From Endozoicomonas numazuensis (lineage in GTDB: Bacteria > Pseudomonadota > Gammaproteobacteria > Pseudomonadales > Endozoicomonadaceae), in contig NZ_JOKH01000001.1 in NCBI RefSeq assembly GCF_000722635.1, positions 239,369 to 283,927 of the forward strand: DNA of 44,559 nt, given 5' to 3'. Each line of letters starts with the position of its first letter. The stretch's first letter is position 1. Below, one piece after another: positions 18,304 through 28,460 of this stretch. A model generated the notes under the pieces. The model made no database searches and was not told the DNA's origin. It saw only the letters and a program-made list of their open reading frames with translations. The position numbers and the translations under genes are program-made.

Positions 18304-19112
18304 CTGCAAATCTCTCCGGACCTCTGTTGATGCCCTTGTCCACGGGACAAAAAGTCCCTGACCAAAGGCTGAGCACTATGATTCAGCATATAAGAGGGAG
18401 CACCTGTATCGAGCTGTGTTTTTGTCTGTGCATCTAAAAATACGCCATTGGAACCAATAGCAAATATACTTTCCAGCTCATGGGTCACAATGACAATAGT
18501 CACCCCCAGAGATTGGCTGAGCTGCAGGATCAGATCGTCCAGCCGCTTGGCACTCAGAGGATCAAGACCTGCCGACGGTTCATCAAAAAACAATACTTCA
18601 GGATCTAATGCCATCGCCCTGGCCAGGCCTGCCCGTTTAGCCATGCCACCGCTGATCTCGGAAGGATAATAGTCTTCAAAACCCGCCAGCCCGACCAAAG
18701 CCAGCTTATAGCGAACCAGATCGGCCATTTCTGCCGGCTTCATTCGGGTGTATTGAGTCAGAGGTAAACTGACATTTTCTGCCAGCGTCATAGCACTGAA
18801 CAGCGCACCACTTTGATAAGTTACCCCCCAGCGTTTTCTCATCTTCAGCTGCTGGATGTCTGTGGCTGAGAAATAGTCTCTACCATCATAAGCAATCGTT
18901 CCGGCGGCTGGCTGATATAAACCGATCATATGCTTGAGCAGAGTACTCTTGCCGCAACCACTGCCTCCCATGATGACGAAAACATCACCTTTTTGAACGC
19001 TGAAATTCAAGTTCTGCTGTATCAGACTGCTGCCGTACTTCATCGTCAGTTGACTGACTTCTATTGCTGCACTCTTCTCAGACAGGGATTTGGAATCTGG
19101 CTGCTCTATCAT
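18300..19112 (-). CDS. ABC transporter ATP-binding protein (MlaF-like)
   Basis: A 270-residue ATPase. Walker A GGSGCGKST, signature ISGGMAKRAGLARA and Walker B EVLFFDEPSAGLDP are in order, with the switch histidine in VTHELES. The MAKR in the signature is typical of MlaF-type ATPases of MCE lipid transporters. The frame is open upstream to 19250, but that part overlaps the permease gene. The ATG at 19112 overlaps the last base of the permease stop (TGATG) and begins MIEQPDSK, so it is the start. The ATPase would power lipid movement together with the permease and MCE subunit. It lies second in the operon and is coupled at both ends by overlaps. Confidence 0.9.
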   Translation of the reverse strand: MIEQPDSKSLSEKSAAIEVSQLTMKYGSSLIQQNLNFSVQKGDVFVIMGGSGCGKSTLLKHMIGLYQPAAGTIAYDGRDYFSATDIQQLKMRKRWGVTYQSGALFSAMTLAENVSLPLTQYTRMKPAEMADLVRYKLALVGLAGFEDYYPSEISGGMAKRAGLARAMALDPEVLFFDEPSAGLDPLSAKRLDDLILQLSQSLGVTIVIVTHELESIFAIGSNGVFLDAQTKTQLDTGAPSYMLNHSAQPLVRDFLSRGQGHQQRSGEICR

Positions 19113-20344
19113 CAAATACCCAACTGGAAATAGAGAATATTCAGGCCTGCATCTGCTACGACCAGATAAACAATGGCCGTCACTACAGCTGTTGTCGTTG
19201 CCTTGCCCACGGCTGCCGATGAACGTCCGCAAGCCAGGCCAGCCTGACACCCGGCAAAACTGATCAATAGAGCAAACACCAGACTCTTAAATAATCCGGT
19301 CATGACATCACTCATGGCGAATGCGCCTGAGAGTTGGTGGACATACTGGGTAAAGGTGATGTCCATACTCAGCGCCACAACGCCGCCGCCGAGCATGCCC
19401 AGGATATCGCTGTAAAGCGTCAGTAATGGCATAGCGACAACCAGTGCCAGCATTCGGGGGAGCACCAGATAATCCACAGTCTTGATACCCAGGGTGGTGA
19501 GAGCATCAACCTCTTCATTCACCTGCATAGTGCCGAGTTGTGCTGCATATGCAGCGCCTGTTCGACCCGCCATAATAATTGCGGTCATCAAGGCCCCCAT
19601 TTCCCGTACCATCCCAACACCTACCAGGTCTGCGACATACACTTCAGCACCAAACTGTCTGAGCTGAACAGTGCCGAGATAAGCCAGAATCATACCTACC
19701 AGAAAGCTGAGTAACGTCACGATTGGTAATGCCGCTGGGCCGGCCTGATGTAGAAACTGGAAAAAATCCCCACGCCTGGCGTCACTGCGGAGCCTGAATA
19801 TTCTGAGAATCCCGAGGGTGATCTCGCCCAGAAACAGGACAAAATCTTCCAGCCACTGCAACAGTCCTTTTATGATTGACTGAAACAGGTTTATTGAAAA
19901 AAATGCTGTCTTATTCGAAGAGGTTTGCAGAGGGACTGCAGTGGCTAACTGGTGAAGAGTGTGGGCCTCTTCTGGAAGCCCTGAGAGCATCAACTTGATT
20001 TTGCTGCGGTCACAATAACGCTGAAGTTTAAGCAACCAGGCCGAGAACTGTGAATCCCAACGAAAGGAAGGATCCGTTAAGACTTCAAAAGTCTGAACAT
20101 TCTCTGATTCCAGCTCAGAGAATATCTGCTCGGTATCAGGCAATGTCTGATACCGGTCCCAATGACCGGAGAGGCTCGCACTCAAATATTCCGGACTAAC
20201 GTTACGCGTTATCTTGAAACCGGGTGATACCATCGAGTCTAAATGCCCATAGCGAACGAAAAAGTACTGATAAAAAAGAGCGACAAGCATATAGACAAAA
20301 CTGAACCCGGTAAATATTCCAGTGACTGACTTTACCAAGCCCAT
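19112..20344 (-). CDS. MlaE-family permease with STAS-like N-terminal domain
   Basis: About 410 residues. The C-terminal 260 are an MlaE permease: TLLSFLVGMILAYLGTVQLRQFG-like opening, then GVGMVREMGALMTAIIMAGRTG and EVDALTTLGI, with five to six membrane helices. Ahead of it lies a STAS-like region (about residues 45-140, SASLSGHWDRYQ to LMLSGLPEEAHTL), as in some single-chain relatives where the MlaB role is fused to MlaE. The first 37 residues are hydrophobic. The start is not settled: ATG at 20344 has GGTGAC six bases upstream, whereas ATG at 20233 would begin right before the STAS region. It is the first gene of the leftward operon and forms the inner-membrane channel for phospholipids. 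Confidence 0.85.
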   Translation of the reverse strand: MGLVKSVTGIFTGFSFVYMLVALFYQYFFVRYGHLDSMVSPGFKITRNVSPEYLSASLSGHWDRYQTLPDTEQIFSELESENVQTFEVLTDPSFRWDSQFSAWLLKLQRYCDRSKIKLMLSGLPEEAHTLHQLATAVPLQTSSNKTAFFSINLFQSIIKGLLQWLEDFVLFLGEITLGILRIFRLRSDARRGDFFQFLHQAGPAALPIVTLLSFLVGMILAYLGTVQLRQFGAEVYVADLVGVGMVREMGALMTAIIMAGRTGAAYAAQLGTMQVNEEVDALTTLGIKTVDYLVLPRMLALVVAMPLLTLYSDILGMLGGGVVALSMDITFTQYVHQLSGAFAMSDVMTGLFKSLVFALLISFAGCQAGLACGRSSAAVGKATTTAVVTAIVYLVVADAGLNILYFQLGI

Positions 20345-20446
20345 AGACTGTCACCAGACATAAGTCCGGCTCAATCTTTTACATTAACTTTGCCGTCTAT
20401 AAGACTGACAGCGGTATTGATAGTTGATAGCAACTTCATCAGAAAT

Positions 20447-20493
20447 CTGTCGGACTTAAGCCTTCATAGAGGAAGCTGGCTTAAGTCCGACAG
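20447..20493. repeat. 16-bp perfect inverted repeat downstream of argR
   Basis: CTGTCGGACTTAAGCC at 20447-20462 is perfectly complementary to GGCTTAAGTCCGACAG at 20478-20493, with a 15-base loop. No T run follows in either direction, so it is an atypical terminator at best. TTAAGTCCGACAGA recurs at 21155-21168 on the other side of argR. Confidence 0.7.
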
Positions 20494-20504
20494 ACTCCTG
20501 ATCA

Positions 20505-20963
20505 TCACATAAACAACTTGATGATACTTTCCTGCAGGTTGTCAATTTCAGCCGTAGAACCAGGTGCTACAAAAATCGTATCGTCCCCGGCCACACAACC
20601 TAAAATACCGTCAGAACGACCGATAGAATCCAACAGACGGGCAATCATTTGAGCAGCACCCGGGCTGGTTTTGATCACGATCAACATACCATTGTTGGCA
20701 ACATCTTCCACCAGATCCCGAACGGCAATATTGGAATCCATTTTACCCAGCTCCGGTGGCAGGCAATACACCTGTTCATTGCGGGCATTGCGGGCACGAA
20801 CAGCCCCGTGACGACTCAGTAGCCTGGATACCTTGGATTGACTGATATTGTCAAAGCCCTGGCTCTGAAGTTGCTCAACAATCTGACTTTGAGACCCACA
20901 GCTCTCTTCTTTAAGCAGCTGTCTGAAAGCCTTTATGAGTTCTTCCTGTTTTTGACTGGCCAT
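20505..20963 (-). CDS. argR: Arginine repressor ArgR
   Basis: A 152-residue regulator. The N-terminal winged helix (residues 1-75) includes [28 protein letters not shown], typical of ArgR with the SxxTxSR-like recognition helix. The C-terminal domain (80-152) contains [17 protein letters not shown] and [14 protein letters not shown], the GDDT loop that binds L-arginine and mediates trimer-trimer contact. With arginine bound, the hexamer binds ARG boxes to repress arginine biosynthesis and control uptake. A near-perfect ARG box 80 bases upstream points to autoregulation. The rightward arginine-type ABC transporter on the other side of the spacer fits the same regulon. Length is near the E. coli protein. 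Confidence 0.95.
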   Translation of the reverse strand: MASQKQEELIKAFRQLLKEESCGSQSQIVEQLQSQGFDNISQSKVSRLLSRHGAVRARNARNEQVYCLPPELGKMDSNIAVRDLVEDVANNGMLIVIKTSPGAAQMIARLLDSIGRSDGILGCVAGDDTIFVAPGSTAEIDNLQESIIKLFM

Positions 20964-21042
20964 AATCTTTGTTCATTGCTCCTGAAGCCCCAGACAGTTT
21001 ACACCAGGGTTTCTGGCTTATTCTGGGTAAAAAAGCACCACC

Positions 21043-21060
21043 AATGAATAAATATTCAAA
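21043..21060. promoter_or_regulatory. argR: ARG box (ArgR operator)
   Basis: AATGAATAAATATTCAAA contains TGAAT-AAAT-ATTCA, a full match to the ArgR consensus. On the leftward strand a candidate -10 (TAAAAT, 21070-21075) and -35 (TTGGAT, 21095-21100, long 19-base spacer) lie upstream, so the box would cover the argR transcription start. A weak second box three bases away (21064-21081, ending ATCCATG) would complete the usual pair. Confidence 0.75.
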
Positions 21061-21118
21061 TTTTGCTTGATTTTATCCATGATCATGTAAGAGAATCCAA
21101 TTTCCATGTGAACCCGTA

Positions 21119-21175
21119 GTCTGTTCGGCCTATGCTATCCGGTATGAAATGGCCTTAAGTCCGACAGATCTCCTC
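21119..21175. repeat. Degenerate copy of argR-flanking inverted repeat
   Basis: TTAAGTCCGACAGA at 21155-21168, followed by TCTCCT, repeats the right arm of the 20447-20493 palindrome in the same direction. TCTGTTCGGCC upstream at about 21120 is a damaged left arm. The pair flanks argR. Confidence 0.5.
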
Positions 21176-21321
21176 AGCCCTGAAGACTTCCCAATCACCT
21201 AAATCGGGAAAAGCTCCTCGCTGAATCACCGTAGTCATTGTAGATGCGGCAGGACTCTCACAAACAGCCATGAGCTGGAAAATACCGCCTTGCCACTCAA
21301 CAATGGCAGTGACGGATGTTT

Positions 21322-21382
21322 CAAACCAGCCATGAGCACAAACCAGCCATGAGCACAAACCAGCCATGAGCACAAACCAGCT
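21322..21382. repeat. 17-bp tandem repeat
   Basis: CAAACCAGCCATGAGCA is repeated three times head to tail (21322-21372) with a partial fourth copy. Read leftward, the frame stays open as part of an 80-codon frame (21155-21397) whose function I do not recognise and which may not be real. The rest of the 20964-21503 spacer holds the ARG box, the degenerate inverted repeat and presumably the transporter promoter. Confidence 0.65.
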
Positions 21383-21503
21383 ATAAGCGATTAACACAAT
21401 TTTTCGTCACCCATGGGGATGAAAATGTTTCACTGTATAAACTATCCGCTGCATTTCATACTCACCAAAGCGGGAATTTTTACAAAATGGTAGATGAAAG
21501 GCA

Positions 21504-22241
21504 ATGGGCATAGTAGTAGAGAGCCTCAGCAAGGCTTTTGGCTCCACACAGGTTCTGAAAGATATTAGTTTTAGCATACCCCGAGGTGAAACCACCGTTC
21601 TTCTGGGGGCCAGTGGCGCAGGCAAGAGTACTCTGCTGCGTATGCTGAACCTACTGGAAACACCGGATCAGGGCACCATGAAGATCGCGGATATGTCTTT
21701 TAATTTCAGTAATGGACATGACAACAAGCACCTGAACAAACAGGCTTGTGCACTGCGACGTAAAGTAGGCATGGTTTTTCAGCAATATAATCTCTGGCCT
21801 CATATGACCGTTCTTGACAATCTGATTGAAGCGCCAGTTGTTCAGGGCATGCCCAAGAAACAGGCCATCAGTAAAGCAAAAGAACTATTGGAACGAGTCG
21901 GCCTGTCTGAAAAAGCAGAGGCCTGGCCATCATCGTTATCTGGCGGCCAGCAGCAACGAGTGGCCATTGCTCGCGCATTGATGCTTTCACCTGATGTTCT
22001 GTTATTTGATGAGCCTACTGCAGCACTGGATCCGGCTATTACCAATCAGGTTGTGGAAGTCATCAAAGAGTTAAGCCAATCCGGTATCACTCAGGTGGTT
22101 GTCACTCACGAAGTTGAATTTGCCCGAAAAATTGCCAGTAAAGTTATCTATCTTGAAGATGGCCATATTGTCGAAGACGGGTCTTCAGATCATTTTGCAC
22201 ACCCACAAACAGAAGCTTTTCGCAGCTATCTGGAACACTGA
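21504..22241 (+). CDS. artP: Arginine-type ABC transporter ATP-binding protein
   Basis: A 245-residue ATPase of the polar amino-acid uptake family. It has Walker [10 protein letters not shown], signature [15 protein letters not shown], Walker [15 protein letters not shown] and VTHEVEFA. It is closest in features to ArtP/HisP/GlnQ. It powers import together with the two permeases downstream. The ATG at 21504 follows AAAGG at short spacing. It is the first gene of a four-gene operon next to argR, which supports arginine or another basic amino acid as substrate, although the ATPase sequence alone cannot show it. ArgR may control the operon, but no strong ARG box is seen directly before it. Confidence 0.85.
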   Translation: MGIVVESLSKAFGSTQVLKDISFSIPRGETTVLLGASGAGKSTLLRMLNLLETPDQGTMKIADMSFNFSNGHDNKHLNKQACALRRKVGMVFQQYNLWPHMTVLDNLIEAPVVQGMPKKQAISKAKELLERVGLSEKAEAWPSSLSGGQQQRVAIARALMLSPDVLLFDEPTAALDPAITNQVVEVIKELSQSGITQVVVTHEVEFARKIASKVIYLEDGHIVEDGSSDHFAHPQTEAFRSYLEH

Positions 22242-22350
22242 TCTTTGGGAGACTCATGTCTCCAGCCTATAGAGGCCGCTGTAGCCAGCACGTCTTTCAG
22301 ACGGCCTCTTAGTTTGATTGCAGACTTTTCGGATTTCTGGAGTACCGAAA

Positions 22351-23118
22351 ATGAAAAAATTGTTCGCCTCTATTCTAACAGCCAGTGTCGTGACCATTGC
22401 CTCGATCCAAGTTCAGGCAGCCGAAACCATACGCTTTGCCACAGAAGCCACTTACCCTCCTTTTGAGTTTGTCGGCAAAGATAATCAGCTTGAAGGCTTT
22501 GATATCGATCTGGCCAATGCAATCTGCTCGGAACTTAAAGCAGAGTGCACATTCAGCAACCAGCCCTTTGACAGCCTTATTCCCAGTCTGAAATTCCGCC
22601 GGTTTGATGCTGTTATTTCAGGTATGGACATTACTCCAGACCGTCTCAAGCAAGTGGATTTCAGCAGTCCCTATTATGAAAACTCAGCTATTTTTGTGGC
22701 AGATAAAAACGACAAACTGACGTCTATTGACGCCCTCAAGGGTAAGTCAGTCGGCGTTCAGAATGGCTCTACTCATCAGCAGTATGTGATCGACAAGCTG
22801 GAAAGCAAGGGCGTAAAGGTTCGTCCTTACGATACCTTTCAGAACGCTTTTCTGGATATGACCAGCGGCCGTGTTGATGCCGTTTTTGCAGATACGGCAG
22901 TTGCCAAAGAATGGCTGGCCGAAAGAGGTGAAGGCCAGTACGCGCAGGTCGGCCCGGAAATCAAGGATGCCAACTACTTTGGGATCGGCTACGGGATAGC
23001 AGTGCGTAAAAAGGATGAGCTGAAAATGAAACTGGACGCAGCTCTGAGTACACTGAAAGAAAACGGCACGTATCAAAAGATCTACGACAAGTACTTTAAC
23101 AAGGCTTCTGCAGCCTGA
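22351..23118 (+). CDS. Periplasmic amino-acid-binding protein (ArtI/ArtJ-like)
   Basis: A 255-residue solute-binding protein. Residues 1-22 are a signal peptide (MKKLFASILTASVVTIASI, cleavage after VQA). The mature protein is of the family 3 type: IRFATEATYPPFEF, GFDIDLANAICSEL, FDAVISGMDITPDR and GVQNGSTHQQY, with the aspartate/arginine pocket residues expected for amino-acid binding. It captures substrate in the periplasm and delivers it to the permeases. The start is the ATG at 22351, with GGAG eight bases upstream; an in-frame ORF extension to 22318 lacks a signal peptide. The 3' end is followed by a 62-base gap before the permease genes. Confidence 0.88.
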   Translation: MKKLFASILTASVVTIASIQVQAAETIRFATEATYPPFEFVGKDNQLEGFDIDLANAICSELKAECTFSNQPFDSLIPSLKFRRFDAVISGMDITPDRLKQVDFSSPYYENSAIFVADKNDKLTSIDALKGKSVGVQNGSTHQQYVIDKLESKGVKVRPYDTFQNAFLDMTSGRVDAVFADTAVAKEWLAERGEGQYAQVGPEIKDANYFGIGYGIAVRKKDELKMKLDAALSTLKENGTYQKIYDKYFNKASAA

Positions 23119-23180
23119 CCACTTCCAGGCTGTAGCCAGTCTGGTTACAGACTTCCATCGACTGACAGACCGTTGTTTCC

Positions 23181-23843
23181 ATGCTTGAACTCTTCTTCAA
23201 TGCAACACTTATGACTCTGGGGCTCGCGCTGTCCTCTCTGCTACTGGGACTGGTGCTCGCAACCCTGCTGGCCCTGGGAGAACTGAGTCGCTTCCGGCTG
23301 CTTAGATACCTGACGGTTTCCTGGGTCACCATTATCAGAGGACTGCCAGAGATACTGGTGGTTTTCTTTATTTATTTTGGCGCTACTCACCTGCTCTTTC
23401 TGTTGACCGATGAATTTATCGAGATCAGTCCATTTTCCGCAGGAACAGTAGCGCTTTCATTGATCTATTCATCTTATGCCAGTCAGACCTTGCGTGGGGC
23501 TTTCATGGCGGTACCCAGAGGTCAGTCAGAAGCAGCCAAAGCTTTAGGTCTCAGTTCCGGCCGCTGTTTTTATCGAGTCATTCTGCCACAGGCCTGGCGT
23601 CATGCGTTGCCCGGGCTGGGTAATCAATGGCTGGTACTGCTGAAAGATACGGCACTGGTCGCCTTAATTGGCGTTACTGACTTGTTGCGTCAGGCTCAAC
23701 TGTTTTCATCGCAAACTTATGAGCCCTTTACCTGGTATGCCACTGCAGGCGTTATCTATCTGGTCATCACCCTGATCAGTCAGCACTGTCTGGATAAAAT
23801 GAAGCAGAAAACCAGCCAACACATCAGGACGGTGAATGTATGA
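23181..23843 (+). CDS. artQ: ABC transporter permease (ArtQ-like)
   Basis: A 220-residue inner-membrane permease of the HisM/ArtQ type. It has about five hydrophobic segments and the EAA loop typical of binding-protein-dependent permeases: EAAKALGLSSGRCFYRVILPQAWR. The sequence also shows IIRGLPEILVVFFIYF near residue 55. It pairs with the second permease, whose start overlaps its stop (ATGATG over TGA at 23841-23843), to form the channel for the substrate bound by the periplasmic protein. Length matches family members. Confidence 0.87.
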   Translation: MLELFFNATLMTLGLALSSLLLGLVLATLLALGELSRFRLLRYLTVSWVTIIRGLPEILVVFFIYFGATHLLFLLTDEFIEISPFSAGTVALSLIYSSYASQTLRGAFMAVPRGQSEAAKALGLSSGRCFYRVILPQAWRHALPGLGNQWLVLLKDTALVALIGVTDLLRQAQLFSSQTYEPFTWYATAGVIYLVITLISQHCLDKMKQKTSQHIRTVNV

Positions 23844-24520
23844 TGCCGGAATCGTTACAGGAATATCTGCCTCAACTATTAAAAGGTCTGCAGACAACCC
23901 TTGAACTGACTTTTGCCAGCTTGTTAACGGGTCTGGTATTGGCGCTTCTGTTCACTCTGATTCTGTCTCTGCGCTTCAAACCCCTGGAATGGCTGGTTCG
24001 ATTGCAGATTCTGCTGTTTACCGGCACACCTCTACTGATACAGATTTTTCTGATTTACTACGGCCCGACCCAGTTTCCTATCCTGCAGGAGACAGTATTC
24101 TGGCCATTACTCAGCGAACCATGGTTCTGTGCCATGCTGGCTCTGGCCTTGAACAGTGCAGCCTATTCTACCCAACTGTTCAAGGGGGCTATTGATGCGG
24201 TCTCTGCCGGCGAATGGGAAGCCGCCCTGGCCGTGGGTATGACTCGCTCACAGTCTCTGACCCGGATCATACTGCCCCATGCATTTCGCAGGGCACTCCC
24301 TGCCTATGGCAATGAAATGATTCTGGTCATGAAAGGTACGTCACTGGCCAGCACCATTACGTTAATGGATCTCATGGGCTATGCCGCTCGACTGAATGCC
24401 CAAACATACGACACACTGACAGTGTTCACTTTAGCGGGTTTGATCTATCTGACCCTGACTGGCATTCTGACATTGATTGTGAGATTCATTGAACGAAAGG
24501 CGCTGGCCTTTTCTAACTGA
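23840..24520 (+). CDS. artM: ABC transporter permease (ArtM-like)
   Basis: A 226-residue permease, the partner of ArtQ. It has five hydrophobic segments, LLFTGTPLLIQIFLIYYGP in the middle and the EAA loop WEAALAVGMTRSQSLTRIILP. The ATG at 23840 overlaps the ArtQ stop, so the two are translationally coupled; a second ATG follows immediately at 23843. It is the last gene of the operon. A loose inverted repeat after the stop (around 24527-24560) could serve as a weak terminator. Confidence 0.87.
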   Translation: MMPESLQEYLPQLLKGLQTTLELTFASLLTGLVLALLFTLILSLRFKPLEWLVRLQILLFTGTPLLIQIFLIYYGPTQFPILQETVFWPLLSEPWFCAMLALALNSAAYSTQLFKGAIDAVSAGEWEAALAVGMTRSQSLTRIILPHAFRRALPAYGNEMILVMKGTSLASTITLMDLMGYAARLNAQTYDTLTVFTLAGLIYLTLTGILTLIVRFIERKALAFSN

Positions 24521-24633
24521 AGAGCAAGCCGTTGGCTGCCACTCAAAAGGCTGGCGGCTAATCTGAAAAACTTGCTGTAAAGCGTTATGGGTAACAGTCA
24601 AAGCCCTGGCCGGTATCATTTTGATGAACCTGA

Positions 24634-25236
24634 TCACCTCATATTCTGAACCAGTAACCTTGCCGCTACATCGCACATACTGTTGATGGCGGCCTTATCC
24701 AGATAGACGCCGTCATTTAATAAACGACTCAAACCGTGCAAGCTGCTCCAGCTAACCTGAGCCACTCGCAGGGCATCCTGCTCCTGATTGAAGTGATCTT
24801 CCGGCAGGCACTTTTTGACAAAGTCTGCATAACACTGAAATGCTTCAAAAGAGATGTCTCTGAGTGTCTCTGTGGGCTGCCCGTTCTTCCAAATAGGCCG
24901 GCCGAACATCAGGTCATACTGCTCAGCATGATTCTGGGCAAAGTCGATATAAGCATGAGAAAACCCTCGAAACCAGCTTTCCAGATCATCAGGAACCTCT
25001 TTCAGCCTGCTCCCCATCTTGTCGTACCATTGACTAAAACCCTGCTCGGCAATAGCACACAAGAGTTCATTTTTATCTTTAAAATGATGATACGCGGCGG
25101 TTCTTGAAACCCCAACCCCCTCTGCCAAACCACGCATTGACAGCTTTTCAACACCGGACTCGGCAATCATACGGGTCGCCTCATTAATCAGACTTTGTCG
25201 TAAATCCCCATGATGATAATTCTTCTTTGCCGGCAT
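24634..25236 (-). CDS. TetR/AcrR-family transcriptional regulator
   Basis: A 200-residue repressor. The N-terminal HTH (about residues 8-55) reads HHGDLRQSLINEATRM, then LAEGVGVSRTAAYHHFKDK, the typical TetR recognition helix. The C-terminal part is the ligand-binding/dimer domain with FGRPIWK and QVSWSSLHGLSRL, seen in regulators of the WHG subgroup (TetR_C_33). The frame is open to 25302, but those extra codons fall into the palindromes; MPAKKNYHH from the ATG at 25236 is the natural start. It is divergent from fadH, with two palindromes between them, so it probably represses fadH and itself, perhaps sensing an acyl-CoA. That last point is inference. Confidence 0.85.
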   Translation of the reverse strand: MPAKKNYHHGDLRQSLINEATRMIAESGVEKLSMRGLAEGVGVSRTAAYHHFKDKNELLCAIAEQGFSQWYDKMGSRLKEVPDDLESWFRGFSHAYIDFAQNHAEQYDLMFGRPIWKNGQPTETLRDISFEAFQCYADFVKKCLPEDHFNQEQDALRVAQVSWSSLHGLSRLLNDGVYLDKAAINSMCDVAARLLVQNMR

Positions 25237-25282
25237 ATTTTTACTCAAACACGTATTCAATGACAAAAATGGTCGCTTAATC

Positions 25283-25295
25283 TTGACAGTGTCAA
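25283..25295. promoter_or_regulatory. TetR operator candidate 1
   Basis: TTGACAGTGTCAA is a perfect palindrome. Its left half doubles as a consensus -35 box (TTGACA, 25283-25288) for the rightward fadH promoter, with TATCTT at 25306-25311 as the -10 at 17 bases. Repressor binding here would block RNA polymerase. Confidence 0.65.
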
Positions 25296-25309
25296 CATAC
25301 AATCTTATC

Positions 25310-25322
25310 TTGACGCTGTCCA
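25310..25322. promoter_or_regulatory. TetR operator candidate 2
   Basis: TTGACGCTGTCCA is an imperfect copy of the palindrome 27 bases upstream and overlaps the predicted start-site region of the fadH promoter. Confidence 0.55.
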
Positions 25323-25332
25323 GATAACATAA

Positions 25333-27438
<2,106 letters not shown>

Positions 27439-27447
27439 TATTAAGCC

Positions 27448-27478
27448 ATGAAGGCATCATTGGATGCCTTCATTTCCT
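27448..27478 (+). terminator. Terminator after fadH
   Basis: ATGAAGGCATC, loop ATTG, GATGCCTTCAT: an 11-base perfect stem ten bases after the fadH stop, followed by a short TTTCC. The T run is weak. Confidence 0.7.
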
Positions 27479-27532
27479 ACTGGGCTCCAGTGAATTTATT
27501 TCTTCCTGAAGACTGTCCTGAACTTCCTCAGG

Positions 27533-27616
27533 TCACTGATACACACAGGCCTTGATAAACGCCTTCTTTGCCCCCCATTCATCAAAGCTAAAAGTAAGGA
27601 TCGTTTTATACCCATC
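27533..27616 (-). pseudogene. 3' end of unknown gene replaced upstream by a mobile repeat
   Basis: Read leftward, 28 codons ending at the TGA (27533-27535) give GDGYKTILTFSFDEWG followed by AKKAFIKACVYQ. The frame meets a stop just inside the repeat at 27607-27897, so the repeat probably replaced the 5' part of this gene. I do not recognise it. Chance openness cannot be excluded over such a short span. Confidence 0.35.
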
Positions 27617-27897
27617 GCCTTTCAAGTGCTACGTTGTTGCCAGCGTTCGCTCACCCTGATCACCCACTACTTGTAGGCTCACAGGGCTTCGCTCACTTGT
27701 CGCCTAGGAGGCTGACCGAGAATAGCGTCCGAGCATAAAATTCAGTAGAACGAGTCAGCTTTTTCACTGAATTTGTGCGAATAGTTGACCTATTTAAGCA
27801 AATTCAGTGGAAAAGATGGCCGTTCTTTCTGGATTTTAGGCCGGGCTGTCTATTCTCGGTCAGCCTCCTAGTAACATCTTGAAATCCAATGGGTATA
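27607..27897. repeat. Dispersed palindromic repeat, copy A (interrupted)
   Basis: Ends TATACCCATCGCCTTTCAAG and CTTGAAATCCAATGGGTATA are inverted. The body is the reverse complement of the 131-base copy B at 32977-33107 (shared landmarks: GCCAGCGTTCGCTCACCCTG, CACAGGGCTTCGCTCACTTG). Copy A is split by a 160-base insertion at 27708-27867. The right end abuts the stop codon of the small secreted protein gene. Confidence 0.8.
27708..27867. mobile_element. 160-bp MITE inserted in repeat copy A
   Basis: Perfect 18-base inverted ends: GAGGCTGACCGAGAATAG (27708-27725) and its complement at 27850-27867. CTAG flanks both sides (27704-27707, 27868-27871), while the uninterrupted copy B has a single CTGG at this place, so CTAG is the target duplication. 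No coding capacity. The four-base YTAR target suggests an IS5-group transposase in trans (inference). Confidence 0.82.
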
Positions 27898-28254
27898 TCA
27901 CTGCTCGGATTTATTCGACTCAGGGGTATTGATTTCGGTATCTTCAGGAAGACTGTCATCGGTTTGAAGCTGATCCATGGCGCAGTTCCACCCCCAGGCT
28001 TCCTGCTTTTTCATAAATTCCGAGGCCTTTTCTTCACAATAGCCTTCGGTATAACTGGCGTTCCAGAGCGTCTCTTCCTGATCGTCTTTGGTATAGCGAA
28101 CTTCACAGGGCACACTGGACTCACGCTGCAGATAGATGACGTCTATCTTTCGCTCTTGCTTAGCATGGGTGCAAGTGTAAGAGTAATTATCCGATGCGGA
28201 TGCCAGTCCGGTCATACCCAGCCCAACCAGAATGGCCAGAGAAGCTTTATACAT
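27898..28254 (-). CDS. Small secreted conserved hypothetical protein
   Basis: A 118-residue protein. From the ATG at 28254 it begins MYKASLAILVGLGMTGLASA, a clear signal peptide; an upstream ATG at 28287 adds eleven residues without improving it. The mature part has four cysteines (YSYTCTH, VPCEV, GYCEE, GWNCAM) that could form two disulphides, and an acidic tail. Its type, with YTC...ERKIDVIYL, resembles small periplasmic proteins of marine gammaproteobacteria, but no function is known to me. The stop codon is next to the end of repeat copy A, which may have trimmed or replaced its original downstream region. Confidence 0.6.
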   Translation of the reverse strand: MYKASLAILVGLGMTGLASASDNYSYTCTHAKQERKIDVIYLQRESSVPCEVRYTKDDQEETLWNASYTEGYCEEKASEFMKKQEAWGWNCAMDQLQTDDSLPEDTEINTPESNKSEQ

Positions 28255-28460
28255 GGGGGGATTGATCCTGTTCGAAGTGATAGTCACCCACGCCAGAAAC
28301 GTTGGCAGAGAAGGCTTAACGCGCCTGATCGTGTGGAACCCAAAAAACCAGCTGAATACTCTAACACAGCCTATCTAAGAAACCGAAGATTCTTGGGGTA
28401 ATCCCAGACCTTACAGAGAAAAACATGTCATTTGGTTCACTTTTATCCTTCTCTCGCTGG

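Noticed and set aside
18300-19250. Longer ATPase gene starting at 19250
   Set aside because: The extra 46 codons overlap the permease gene; the TGATG overlap at 19112 and the family start support the shorter form.
21322-21382. CRISPR-like array
   Set aside because: The 17-bp units are directly adjacent with no spacers.
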